Assembly: GCF_009389715.1 (NCBI RefSeq)
Contig: NW_024067695.1
Coordinates: 682,001-746,000, forward strand
DNA: 64,000 nt
Source: Phoenix dactylifera
Taxonomy: Eukaryota > Streptophyta > Magnoliopsida > Arecales > Arecaceae
Direction of reading: 5' to 3'
Below the pieces are notes generated by a model. The model had not been told where the DNA came from and made no database searches. It saw only the letters and a list, made by a program, of their open reading frames with translations. This document shows positions 45,604 through 57,966 of the stretch, one piece after another (the first letter of the stretch is position 1; each line of letters opens with the position of its first letter). A program made the position numbers and the translations under genes.

Positions 45604-47110
45604 CTTGTGCTTCTGAGAGGGAAGGAAAAAAAAAAAGAGAGAAGCAATCAGATACAGCTAAAATGTGGCCTTCTTTTTTTCCTTCTTTTCAAAAAAAAGA
45701 TTTCTTATATCATCTTCTATCCCCATGGCCCACAGCGCAGGTGCTTCGACCCTGAATAAGAACCTTCTATAACAGCCTGGAGCTAAGTGCCATATATTCA
45801 GAACCACAGAAAAAGGAGCACCCAAAGTTTGCAAATGCGAACAGGCTGCTCAACTTTAAGTTCATGCCACAGTTACATGAAGGGCCCAAGAGAACTTAGA
45901 TAAGCCCACAAGAAATCAGGCATTATTTCAGTTGTTCATTAGCGAACATAATACAATCAACAGAACATATGCTTGAATTCATTTAACATTCTCCCTACAA
46001 AGAAACAAATGATCTCAAAGGAAATCCAATAAAAAATGACAGCACCAAGAGTGAAAAACCAATAGTTAGAAGGGCAAGCCTAATATGGATGATACGTAAT
46101 ATAATCTTGTTCATCATATTATAGATACAAATGAAGCAAAAGAAGAAGCACCAAGGGTACGTCAAAAACTATATGATATTTTCACTACATCTGTTCAGTA
46201 TAAGGAGCACTATCCCCAATCAAAAGGTGAAGAGATCTGTACTAATCTATATCACCCAACTAAACGATTAAAACATGAACAAGAAAAAATTGAAACTTGA
46301 GAAGCAAATTCAAGCAAAAAGACACATAATAAGATCAATCTCGTCGGAGTGATTATTAATATTTATGAACCAAGCTGAAATGCATCAACCATAACTGACT
46401 AAACAGGACGCAAATATCAGCAGCAACAATAAGGCCAGATCTTCAGTATGTTTTCTTAATTTCTCAATATAAACAGCAGATCTGAACAAATCCATAAGGC
46501 AGTTTTAGTTAACAGTACGCTAATTTTTACAGATCAACAAAAATGAAATCCAGGGTTCATACTATATTTATCAAAATTTCAACTTTATGTCATCCATGAC
46601 TCTTTTCAGTCCCAAACCCACAAGAAAAAAAGAACAGATTACTTGAAAATAAGCCATGATTTATAACCCATCGAACCTTGGTAAGGAAAAGAATTAGTGC
46701 GCAAATCCGAATACCAACAACACCAAATAAATCCCTAATTCCAAACCATCTGAATCACAGTAAACAAGAGACCGGAACAAGGAAAAAAACACTGAAATCG
46801 AATTAGCGAAAGGCCACCTTTACGAATTAAAACCGTGGATCAAGAACCCTGATCCACCAATAAAACCCTAGTGGCTTGCGCGGGGACAAACCGGCTAAAT
46901 TCCTCAAATCTGGCCCAAATCGAATGGAAAAAAAAAAAGGCTGTCTTTGAGATAACTTACAGATATTCTTCGACGCCCCGATCGCCGGAGAGATTTCTGA
47001 GAGCCGATCGACGATAAGACGCGCGGATTTGGCGGCCGCGGCGCGAAGAGAGTAGAGAAACCCTAGGGAGAGAAAAGAGAAGAAGGGAGAACTGGAAGCG
47101 GAAGCCAATT
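45604..47110 (-). other. Importin beta 5' UTR with a 1.35-kb leader intron
   Basis: Upstream of the ATG, ccctctcag is an acceptor ending at 45613, leaving a nine-base UTR piece (45604-45612). A GTAAGT donor lies at 46960, so a leader exon starts at 46961 and extends to roughly 47110. This exon is GC-rich with pyrimidine-rich flanks. Leader introns are common in highly expressed plant genes and may enhance expression; that role is inferred. Confidence 0.7.
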
Positions 47111-47899
47111 GTGAAGCTGGGAAATAGAAATTCTTCGATATCTATATCTTTTAGTATTTCTATTGAAATATTGATATTCTTACCCTCTTTTAGAGCATCC
47201 GGACCTACGATTGTAGGTACCTGTGTAGGAAGAGAAAAACAAAAAGTCGTTCGTGACAGGCTATAGCAGGGCAAATAGGGTGAGTTATTACAAAAAGAGG
47301 AGTCACATTATATGTAGTGGGTCTTTAGGGTTCGGGTTGCATCTTTCGCGCGAAAGAATGAGTGATCTTATTTCGACGCCTCCTGTCATCCGGCTGCACA
47401 GATCTCGAAGCGACCATTGTACAATCGAACGATGGATTCGCTAAAAGGAAGGTGAATCCTTCTTTTTTCGTGAGAAAGATACAACCCCCTGTCCGGCTCT
47501 CCATGGCTGCTGCAAGTTACTTATTTTTAAAAGAAAAAAAAATGATTGCTATATTTTATTCATGTTATTGTAGTATCTGTACCTCCCTTATCACGCCTGA
47601 TCAGATTTTTGTTTTTTTTTTCTTTGTTAATGTACTTTTTCACCCACTTTCTGGGCACCCATGTGTGCACCCTCCGACACTGCGTTTAGGATGTCGACGT
47701 GGTTCCATACCAGGGAAGAGCGCACCGGTGTTGGTATGAACACCATAGTGCTGTCGCTTTTGAGATCCTTGGAGTCATGGAACTTCATCTAGGGCAGATA
47801 GAATGGCAAAGAAGGCATTTACTTGGTGGCATGAAAGGTGATGGTCTACTAATTGGCGACGAGATGGGCACTGTTGGCGGCGAGACACGCGGCTAGATA
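47111..47899. other. Promoter side of importin beta and spacer
   Basis: No gene is recognised. The first few hundred bases should contain the importin beta promoter. Open frames have no family features. Confidence 0.45.
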
Positions 47900-49370
47900 T
47901 ATATCCTAGAATCTGATAACCTGTGGAGCGCCCTAATAAAGGCCAAATACGTAGCTCACATAACGATGGTTGACTTTCAGGCAGGGAGTCACTACTCCTT
48001 CATTTGAAGGGAGATTTGTTTCAATGCTTCATCGGTGATGGTCGGTCCATTGATATTCTAGAGGACAGTTGGATTCCGAGTAGCCGCTATGTCGGGTGTC
48101 GACAATGATTGATTCGGCGAGGCTAGCAGGATGCAGAGTTAGTGACCTGATCCTTCTGAATAGGGCAGGCGAAATGAGGTGTTGATTAGGGAGGCATACG
48201 GGGAGTAGCTGCCTGAGAGGATTCTAGCAATTCTGCTACCTAATGGGGAGACGACAGACAAACTAGTTTGGGCGGCCATAGGAAGGGCTAAGGTATGTGC
48301 CACGGGCCTGCAAGCAGTGGTGGAAGGGAAGTTCACCGGGCAGATAGATGGAGGATGGATTTGGAGGATGCACGTCCACCCCCGAGTGGCCTTATTTATC
48401 TAAAAAGTGGCATGGGGTTGTCTACCGACCATGAGTGTGTTGGCTAGGAGGGGTGTAAGATGTGCAGAAGGTGTCTTGACATGGAGGAGTCTATTAGCCA
48501 TACTCTTCTCGGATGCCCGTGGGCAGCACAGATTTGGAGGAGGGCCGCTTTTTTCTTGTCGCAGTCCACCGAGTCAGCAGAGGATCCGCTTCTCCATCTG
48601 AGGAAATCCATGCGGAGTCCGAGGACTGCCGAGTGGAGTATCACCTGTGCCTATTTAGCGTATCACATATGGTTGAACAGGAACACCCAGGTCTTTGAAG
48701 ACAAGCGGGCGCCCTCAAGGACTGTAGTGGATAAAGCTCTCCTCCAAGTTGTTGAGATTACCAAGACTACCACGGCAACCTCATCTGGGATGGCTAGGGA
48801 CATCTAAGACTTCCACTCTACTGTTACAATGCCCAGGATCATCCTTATCTCTTGGGAGCCCCCACCCTCCAGTCATCTCAAAGTGAACTTCAACGGGAGC
48901 GTGCCCAGTGATGGAGACAGAGCAGGTATGGGTTGTGTGATCAGAGGTCATGACTCCAAGCTGATTGCTACTAGGGGGCGACTCACTTTTCAAATAACAA
49001 CCATAAGAACAAAACTCAGGGCAGCATAAGAGGATATCACCTATACAAGACAGGTGTTTGGGCATCCTTCTTAAAGGGGACTCGGCCACGATGATTGAAT
49101 GGATACTGGATGAGGGGCAAAAGGGGAATTGTAACCCATTGCTCGGCGACATTCATTGGTTGGCGAGAGATTGTAACGCCTTTCAGGTCGTGCATGTATA
49201 CCGGAGGCGAACAGGGCTGCAGATTGGGTTGCCTCGTTTGCTGCCCAACATTTGGGAGAGGTTCTATGGACATATCATATTGCTGCTCCTCCACCTCTTC
49301 ACCATCTTCTTCTCTTAATTCTGCTGGTTGTACTCACGCCGAATAACCGTTGTACCATAAAAAAAGAAGA
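47900..49370 (+). pseudogene. 5'-truncated L1-type LINE tail: RT end, zinc finger and RNase H
   Basis: It begins inside the RT C-terminal region (LWSALIKAKYVAH, then IGDGRSIDILEDSWIPSSR near 48060). Next come the zf-RVT motif CRRCLDMEESISHTLLGCPW (48460-48520) and the RNase H start WEPPPSSHLKVNFNGSV (48860-48910). Stops and frameshifts break it. It ends with a short A-rich tail (ataaaaaaagaag near 49355). It is related to, but clearly diverged from, the full-length LINE on the opposite strand at 50-57 kb. Confidence 0.85.
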
Positions 49371-50168
49371 AGTTGTATCGGTTATTATTTTTTCTATTTT
49401 TTTCCCAAAGGGGGAAATCCTTAGGAGTTCAAATCCTAGTTAGATATATACTATTCTAATAGTAGTGGAAGATTTGAACTCTAATTATACTGAGGTGAGG
49501 TTATTGTTATGTTCAAGAAATTATACTATCATTTAGTACAGGAGCGGCCCAATGTATTTGGGGGCCTAAAGCCGTCTTGTCTTTGAGACTTTCCATGCAG
49601 TGGGCTAATCTAAGGCGAACTCACAAGAGGGCCTTTTTTCTTTCCATTTTGTTTTTGAGGCCTTTCCTGTAATGGGCCTTATTTGGGCCGGGGCCTTAGA
49701 CAACCGCCTCAGTCGCCTAAGGGTTGGGCCGACTCTGATTTGATATTGCTTTAGAAATTGATGTCGTACGAGGAATATGAGATTTTGCCATATCTACAGT
49801 GACAAATATGACAAGCGACAAGATTATAAGTTGCAAATTGCAAACTCGGCAGTCGAATACGCTGATGATTCTTCATGGACTACTGTGAGGAAAGGTCACG
49901 AGCAACTACTTTCCTAAAAATATAAAGAAAACGGTCCAATCTTCTTCAATTGGAAAGACAAGGAAGAAAACGAGCACCACAAAGATTGTGTATAGATTGG
50001 GACTGCATTCTTGATATTTGGACATTATGATTATAAGTATGAAATGATTACATATTTCAACATTCCACTAGATGATCAAAACTAGTTTGCACATTGCATT
50101 GTTTCATATTTGTCTAGTGGATAAAGTAAATATCTTTTAACAATAAAAATGCCTTGATCTATTCTGCT
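49371..50168. other. AT-rich spacer between two LINE insertions
   Basis: No gene is seen. A patch at 49540-49740 holds gggcct/aggccc repeats of unknown kind. Confidence 0.5.
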
Positions 50169-50204
50169 GCGGGCTCTTTTTTTTTTTTGGCTAAAAACGG
50201 GTTT

Positions 50205-53200
50205 TCATACAATACGTGTACGAATACACCCAATAAAGTCAAAAAATACTAACTCACGGAGAGCCAGAGGCAGCTCCCCCTCCCCCACCCAAAGGGTGTA
50301 TCCTGAATGATGAGCCGCGAAGGCAGCCACCCAATCGGCTGCCCCATTGGCTTCTCGAAATACATGCTTGGCCTGAATGGCCACCCCAACCCCACACATC
50401 ATCCCTATGTCCCGAACTAAGGGGTGGTCTGAGCCCTCACCCCTCAGCCCCTTCTGAATCCAACTGATAACTGTGGCTGAGTCGCCCTCCAAAACAATCG
50501 AGCCAGCCTGCAAAGCCTGCCTTGCATATCGAAGACCGGCCCAGGCAGCTCGTAACTCTGTCCCGGGGACCGACGTGCCGAACAGCTGACAACCACCTGC
50601 TGCCACCACTCTGGAGTGCGGGTTCCGTATCACATAGCCCGCACCACCTCGCGCGCCTCCATCCAGAACCGATCCATCGAAATTGACCTTGAGGAAACTC
50701 GGGGGTGGGGGTTCCCAGGTGAAGAACACCATCTGAGAAGCTGCCGAAGCAGAAAGAGAACCCCAGGTGTCCCGAGCTATCAGAGGTCCATCTGAAGAAG
50801 ATCTGATCTCCAATGCCTGTACGCGCGCTAGCTCCACCACGAACCTCGGTAACACCCTACGCTCACCGAGGGTACGAGCGTTCCTTGCCAGCCAGATCTG
50901 ATGTGCTGTGCAAGTCACTCGAATAGCCTTCTGACATGTCTGAGGGCGGACCAACCACTGCTGCATCGTCTGTAAAAACTGAGGCCTCCTATGTCAGACC
51001 TCCTGCGGGAACCCTGCCCACTGCCATGCCGACCTCGCCCACGTACACTGGAAAAGCACGTGGTCGACCGACTCCTCCACATTGCATGTCCCACACTCCG
51101 CAGGGATCTCACATCCTCACCTACTCAGCGCTGCTCTCGTCGGAAGATGGTCCCACGCCACCTTCCATAGGAAGAGTGCAGCCCTCGGGTGAAGCTCTGA
51201 CCTCCAGATCCAAGTGTAGTCCTGCCCTGGCTCATGCTCCTGCTGGATAACACCGGCGAGATCTCCCAGTCGGACCCTGGATCGGCATGAGGTGCCCCAA
51301 ACCCTGACATCAGGCCCCCCACAACCTGGCACCGGAAGAGACCGGATCCTCTCAGCTAGGTGTCCCCCGAACAGCTGACGTAACCTGGCATCATCCCATG
51401 CTGACTCTCCTGGGGCCAGAAGATCAAAAACCCGCAGTCCCTCCGCAGCCGCAGCATCGATCATGGTCGGCCAGCACCTCAGTGGGACAGTGTCCACCCA
51501 TGGGTCCGCAGTCACATCAATACTCCATCCATCGCCGACTATCCACCTGGTATTTGCCGAGACCGTCGGCACATACCTCCCAATCTCACGCCACATGAAG
51601 GAGACTCGCCGCCCACTCCATGCCACCTCTGAGCCGTCGTGTCCATATCTGGCAGCCATCACCTGACTCCATAGCCCGTGTGGCTCTAGCAGGAACCGAG
51701 CTGCATGCCGAGCAATGAAAGCCTCGCGACGCTCCAGCAGGGACTGCACCCCGAGACCGCCCTCACTGGTAGGCCGGCAAACGTGCTCCCAGGCTACCAG
51801 ATGCACCCCGCGGCCTCCGCCATGTAACCCCCACAGGAAGCACCGCAACAGTCGCTCGATCCTCAGTAAGGTCGTCTTCGGAACCACAGTGTTGGCCATG
51901 AGATAAACTGGCATGGACCCCAACACTGATCTGATCAAAGTCAGTCTCCCCATCATAGATAGGAAAACTGCTCTCCATCCCTCCAACCTGCTCTCTACCC
52001 GCTGCACCAGGCTGGAACACTCTGCCACTCGTAATCTGCGGCCTGTGATGGGAACTCCCAGGTAGGTCAATGTCTCCTCCTGCTCAGGAATCTGCAGAAT
52101 CCCACGAATCTCCTGTCTGACCCTGCTCTCCGTACTCGGACTGAAGCGGACAGCTGACTTTTGGAAGTTAACTCTCTGGCCCGATGCCATACAGTAATCT
52201 GCTACCACCCTACGAAGGACCCGTGCATCAGAAACCCGTGCCCTGGCCAAAAGAAGACAATCGTCAGCGAAGAGTAAGTGGGAAAGAGGACTAGCCCCCA
52301 GAGCGGGAACATAGGCCTCCAGCTCCCTACGGGCACACACCCTCTGCAAATCACGAGACAAAATATCAGCACAAAGAATAAACAAATAAGGAGATAAAGG
52401 GCATCCCTGACGCAGCCCCATGGTAGACTCAAAGAAAGGAGAAGGTGTGCCATTGACCAAAATCGAAAACTTTGGCCCCCTGACACACCCCAGCACCCAA
52501 CCGATCCACTGCCTATGGAATCCGTACGCCTCCAGTGTCTGCTGAAGAAATCTCCATCTGATCCTGTCATAAGCTCTCTCCATATCCAGTTTAATAGCCA
52601 TCAGGCTATGTCGCTTCGATGCTCGCTGAAGGTCCCACATCATCTCCTGAGCCAGCAAAACATTATGGGAAATGTTTCTGCCAGCTATAAACGCCCCCTG
52701 CTCCTGACTGATGATGCCAGGCAGAAGGGGCTTCATCCTTCGAACCATAATTCTGGCCACTACCTTATACAAGGTTGTGCACAAACTAGTGGGTCTGAAG
52801 TGGCAGGGCTCGGCCGCCTCCTGACGCTTCGGAATGAGCGTGATGAAGGTAGCCTTCCAATCCCCTGGCATCACCGCCTGGGAGAAGAAGCACTGAATGG
52901 CCTCTACCACCGCTGTCTGAATAATACCCCAATATCGTTGAAAGAAGAACGAGGGGAACCCATCTGGTCCCGGAGCCTTGTCTTGAGCCAAAGCCCAGAC
53001 TGCCTCCTGTACCTCCTGTGCCGACACCGGTCGGACCAGGGCTGCGTTCTCATCATCCTCGATCCTCACATCCACCTTCGGAGGAGGGAGGGGGTTACTG
53101 TCGTCGGACTCCTCCTCCTCCGTCCATCTGGTGCGGAAGAAATCCAACAAGATCTGACGAATGGAGGGCTCGCCTTCCACCCGGTGTCCAGACCTATCTC

Positions 53201-54347
53201 GCAGCGAGTGGATCGTGCTCCGCTACCTCCGAATAATCGTAGTCCGGTGGAAGAAACTAGTATTGCGGTCACCCTCACGCACCCACTAGACTCGAGATTT
53301 CTGACGCCAGAAGATCTTGTGCTGTCGTAGAAGGGAGTGGTGAGTCGCTAGGAGCCCCCGAAGGTCACCCATATCGTTCGTCGAAAGCGTACCGTCCAAA
53401 TCTTCTTTCGACTGCAACTCGGTGATCGCGGTCTCAACCCCCTCCACTCTCCGGCAGATATCGCCCACAACCTCGCGGTTCCATCGCCGGAGACGCCTCT
53501 TGGCCAACTCTAGTTTGCGCGACACCCGGTGCATAGCATCTCCACGCACCAGGAGGCGCCATGCGTCACGTACAATATCCCAGGACTGGGGGTACGATAG
53601 CCAAACCTTCTCAAAGCGGAAGGGGCTGTAATGCCTGGGTCCCAATGATGTAGAAATCAGCAGGGGGCAGTGGTCCGAGGCGATCCGAGGTAAGTGAGTA
53701 ACCCTGCAGGTAGGAAAAAGAAGAAACCAGTCTGGGGACGCAAAGGCCCTGTCCAGACGCTCCCTAACCCTAGCACTGCCAAGCTGATTATTGCACCAAG
53801 TAAACTGAGGTCCTGAGTAACCTAAGTCCACCAGGCCCGTACGTGACACAAAATCGTGGAACTCCCTCCTGTCCACTCTATCCGTGAAGGCTGCCCCTCC
53901 CCTCTTGTCACCCGAACTCAGGATGCAATTGAAATCACCAACTACAACTGTCGGGACACCCTGGGCAGTGAGACTGGTAATCTCCTGCCAGAGGACTCTC
54001 CTGACCCTGTAATTCGTGCTCGCATACACCCCACACAAAACCCACGGAGGAGCATCAGGTGCCGATACAACCATAACTACCTGTTGGGAGCAGTTATGGA
54101 AGACATCAAAGGTCGCCACCCCATGCCTCCACAGGAGCAGGATACCTCTCGACAACCCCCGGGGCTCGACTGCATATGTCTCCCAGTCCCTCCCCAGACG
54201 TCGTCTCAGACGTGCAAGCCCCTCACCAGATAGCCGGGTCTCACTAAGGACGCAGATTTCTGGGCAGTGAACTTGTACTAACCGTTTGAAGGAGGACATG
54301 AAGGACGGCTTGGCTGCCCCCCTACAATTCCAAGCTAGGACCCTCAT
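50205..54347 (-). pseudogene. LINE ORF2: endonuclease, reverse transcriptase, zinc finger, RNase H
   Basis: From ATG 54347 the apurinic endonuclease domain opens MRVLAWNCRGAAKPSF and carries VVVGDFNCIL and ASDHCPLL. RT follows (51117-53180 open) with AFIAGRNISHNVLLAQEMMW, GLRQGCPLSPYLF and the catalytic FADDCLLLAR. The zf-RVT motif CEIPAECGTCNVEESVDHVL lies near 51100. RNase H (50205-50966) keeps its acidic residues in FDGSV, TELRAA, LEGDSA and AADW. Breaks: TAG stops near 53285 (RV-stop-WVREGD) and 53227 (IRR-stop-RSTIHSL), a frame change near 51117 and a TGA near 50995 (PQEV-stop). Several breaks fit C-to-T change at CAG, CGA or CGG codons. Confidence 0.92.
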
Positions 54348-54596
54348 GGATCACAGTCCACGTAGTCGGCCTCAGACCCATCCTCCCCCTGGTACGCGGG
54401 CCCAGCCTCAAGTACGATACCTGGGCCCACCCCCTGCTCGTCAGATGTGGTCTGCATGACTGCCGCCCTGATACGCTGCACAGTAGTCGTGTGGTCCGTG
54501 CCCTCTCCTGGTCTCGGTGGCGCGGCCTGACACCCCTCCGGAAAAGGTCTGAGGTGATCCCTGGCCCCACTCCCACCAGAGGAGGCTTCCCCCTGC

Positions 54597-56488
54597 TCAC
54601 CCGCGACCAGGGGCAGAGGGCCAAACCGGAAGACTCCATCGGGGCCAGTACCACCCTGCACATCCCATGGATTGTACCTCACTCAGGGGGGCATGGCCAC
54701 CGTGCTCTCCTCGAGAGGGAGGGCTATACCGAAATGGCCTAGCAGATTCGTCGCCCAGGCCCTGCACCGCGAGTACGGCACAACTCCCCGGGCCCGAAGC
54801 TGGCTGGGCCTTTGGGCCAGCTACAGCTTGGCCCAAGGTGACAACCACGGGCCGGGCCGGAAGGCCCACCACCCGCGGCTCCACAGCAGACCGCGCGGCC
54901 TGCTGGCCGCGCGCAACTTCGCGCGGGCCCAGCGGAACCTGGGCCCCCGCGACCACAGCACCGGGCGCGGTCTCAGCGCCCGGTGCGTCCCTGGGTCTGG
55001 GCGCGCCAGCGGCGCGCGGCGCGGCAACGGCGTCAGCCGCGCCGAGCTCACGAGCCCCATCCTGGGCCGCCCCCACCGGCCCACGGCCCTGGCCCCGGCG
55101 CCCGGCCCTATAGGCCCGGGTGCGCTGGGCTGGCCCATGCTGTTGGCCCCGGCCCACGACGGTGAGGGCTAGATGGGCCCCCTGCCGAGATTCCCCAGCT
55201 GGGCCAAGGCCCGCCAGCGGCCTCGGCCGCTTCTGGGTTTGGACTCGGGCCGCAACCGCCCGGGTGGGCGCCGGATCGGCCCGAATCGGGCCTTCGCCGA
55301 GACACAAACTAAGCCCCGGGTCCCCCGACTCGGCCAGGAGATCATCGGCCGAGTCAGCTTGGAGGGGGCCGAAGGGGAGCTCCGGGTGCCCAACCCCCCC
55401 AACGGCGAGCGGAGACCGGCGGCGTGCCACCTTCGCTAGCTTTTGCCAGCCGTCGGTGTCCGCCGGGGACACTGGCGTGGTTGGCCGAGCCACCGGGGGC
55501 GGCGGCCGAGTCGAAGATGACCCGGGCCCCGAGTGCGGCTCGCTCATCTTCCCCGGCCGCGGCGGCAGAGTCTCCCGATGGAGTCTCTGCCGTGACGCCA
55601 CCATCCAGGGACCATAGATCGGTCCCTGTGCCTCCTCCCCAACGCCCGAAGACGATTGAGCAGGCCCACCCCCCGGGTTCGCCTCCGCCGGGGACGAACC
55701 CGAAGCCCCAGTAGCACAAGGGTCGCCGGAAAGCGGCAAGTCGCTACCTGGTGACCCATTCGCCCGCACCGGGAGCACAGGGCCGGGACACTTTCGAAGA
55801 CGAAAGGCTGCCATCGCACTTTCGTCTTCCCCTGGATCAGCACTCCAGGTAACAGTGGTTTGGTGGTGTCGACCACCACCTTCACCCAGGCGAATCCCAT
55901 CGCCTGACGTTGCTCCGTGACGCTGTCCACAGCGACCGGCCGGCCCACCCGAGCGGCTATATGGAAAATGGTCGACGTCGACCAGTATTCCGGCGGCAGA
56001 CGGGGCAGGCGGAGCCACAAGGTAGCCGTCTGCACAGCCTCCTCCCCGGGTTCGAAGTCCGGAACCCATGGGGTCATGGCGAGCAGTTGCCCGGCCACCA
56101 CCCACGGGCCGTCGCTCAACGCCCGGTCCCGGTCCTCCGTCGACCGGAACCTCAGGGCCAGGTAGCCGTCCGCAAGCGGGACGGCCACCACCTCCTTCAA
56201 CTTTGAGCGGGCGGCGACATCCTTCGCCACCCACTTGGCTGGGACGCGGCGGCCGAAACTACGGGCCACTGCCGCCCGCCCTTCCCACTCGAGCCGGGCC
56301 GCCGCAATCGGTTCCTCCGGAGGAGTCAACACCTCCGGAAAACAGCGGCTCAGCCGCTCCACCTCCGCGGCCGTGGGCCACTGAGTCACCCATGGCCCCG
56401 GCCTCGTCCAAGCGTCAGAGCCCTTACCTTTTCCTCTCGCCGCTCCCTCCGTTGCCGTCCCCGCCGGTTGCTTCCCCTTCGGATCCAT
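54597..56488 (-). pseudogene. LINE ORF1: DUF4283 and zinc-knuckle RNA-binding protein, frameshifted
   Basis: From ATG 56488 (MDPKGKQPAGTATEG) the frame holds the DUF4283-type domain (ALRFRSTEDRDRALSDGPWV) and a CSRCGRMGHQVATC knuckle at about 55770. A one-base frame change near 55730 moves into a second open frame reading CRFPGDPCATGAS, then IYGPWMVASRQR, and a long Ala/Pro/Gly/Arg-rich tail to the stop at 54597. LINE ORF1 proteins coat the element's RNA. The 250-base gap to ORF2 fits a two-ORF LINE. Confidence 0.85.
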
Positions 56489-56546
56489 CGGGAGCCCTGC
56501 AAGGAAGAGGAAAGTGAGTAGGAGTGGCCCAGGGAGCGCCGAGGTG

Positions 56547-56869
56547 TTCGTGTCGCTCGCCCCGCCGCCCGAAGACCTTGGGCGGCCGGCCTCCCGCAAC
56601 ACCAGAGAACCCCCATCGCCTAGCACACCGCCGAGGGGTTCTCCGGTTTCTCAGTGCCCCTGGTCCACTGCGCCGGCCTCGTCTCAGGGCCGCTTTCTCA
56701 GAGCCGAGCAGTTCGTGTCGCTCGCCCCGCCGCCCGAAGACCTTAGGTGGCTGGCCTCCCGCAACACCGGGGAGACCCCGTCGCCTAGCACACCGCCGAG
56801 AGGTGCTCCGGCGGGATACTAGCCGTTGTGAACGTCGGTAACCAGTCAACGGCGGGATACTAGCCGTTG
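56547..56869 (-). repeat. Tandem units in the LINE 5' UTR
   Basis: A unit of about 105 bases (ttcgtgtcgctcgccccgcc at its start) recurs at 56547 and 56711, a 164-base period. Next to it, cggcgggatactagccgttg occurs at 56809-56828 and 56850-56869. The units sit between the element's 5' end and ORF1. Confidence 0.88.
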
Positions 56870-56929
56870 GCACTTTCTCTGGCACGGAACCTAAATGTCC
56901 GCTAGTTTGTTTCTTATTTGCGGGCTCTT

Positions 56930-57670
56930 CTTTCCGTTTGGAGGGAAACAGGCATACCAAAAAACTTGCTAGCTAATAGAGAAGGATGATAAGTCTCGTG
57001 ACTAGGTTGGATAGATGCATATATCTGCCACCTGCATTGGATTAGTCGGATATATGGTGATAAAAGGATGATGATGAAAATAGCATAGATCTAGGTGCTT
57101 TAATTTTTAAAGGCTTCGCAACTGTCATGCTATCCATTTAAAAGATTGATAGGAAAGGGTAGAGTATAGCCAAGACTACGATCAATATACTCCATTGCCA
57201 CTCCTAATGATGAATTAGAGTTTTACTAGTAAGCTAAAAGTAAATAATTTAAAGATAGGCTGGTTTCATTGATTGGCAAAAGAGTCTTTTTCTCAATATT
57301 ACAATTTAATATTTATAAGTGGCTCTCATTTACTATTAGAACAAATGTCACTATTTAATTATTGATATTTGTCCTTGCCGGTTTACACCATGTGAGTTGC
57401 TATTGTCATGCATTATACTTATCTTTCCTCCACCACTCTTACATTCTGAGTAATTGTATCGCTCCTTCTATGTTCTTGGTAGTAGTAAGACGAGTAATAA
57501 CTACTCCACTCCTCTCATATATGGTTAGTGCTGACGGTTAGCCAACCCTTGTCCTGAAACTTTGCCCTACCAATGCCTCGTCCTAGGCCGGTAACTCTCA
57601 CTCCCTTGGGTCTAAATTCAAGTTACTCGGTTTGCATATTTGGTATATTAGTTTGAACCTTCCTTGGCGT
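56930..57670. other. AT-rich spacer
   Basis: No gene or repeat boundary is recognised. Confidence 0.5.
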
Positions 57671-57966
57671 ATCGGTCTTAGTCTTCATATCATAATTGTC
57701 AATTTAGATGCAACGTAAACAACTTCAAAAATATAAAATATATTTATTTCATATATTTCATATACCTATTGTATATATATAAAGAATCGTGTGTCTATGT
57801 ATATGTATGTCTATATATATCGGTCTTAGTCTTCATATCATAATTGTCAATTTAGATGCAACGTAAACAACTTCAAAAATATAAAATATATTTATTTCAT
57901 ATATTTCATATACTTATTGTATATGTATAAAAAATCGTGTGTCTATGTATATGTGTGTATATACGC
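57671..57966. repeat. Recent tandem duplication, 148-base unit
   Basis: atcggtcttagtcttcatat starts units at 57671 and 57819; copies differ at only a few sites. AT-rich, non-coding, with tatatgt microsatellite at the unit ends. Confidence 0.9.

Larger units (their letters stand above)
50179..56919 (-). mobile_element. Full-length L1-type LINE with target duplication
   Basis: The element reads on the minus strand from 56919 to a poly(A) tail seen as a T run at 50177-50188. The duplication GCGGGCTCTT is at 50169-50178 and 56920-56929. It has a repeated 5' UTR, ORF1, a 250-base spacer, ORF2 and a short 3' UTR. Total about 6.74 kb. A few stops and frameshifts silence both ORFs, so it is recent but dead. 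Its high GC contrasts with its surroundings. Confidence 0.93.

Noticed and set aside
54667-55714. Long plus-strand frames opposite LINE ORF1
   Set aside because: High GC removes stops on the opposite strand; the minus-strand frame carries the real DUF4283 and knuckle motifs.
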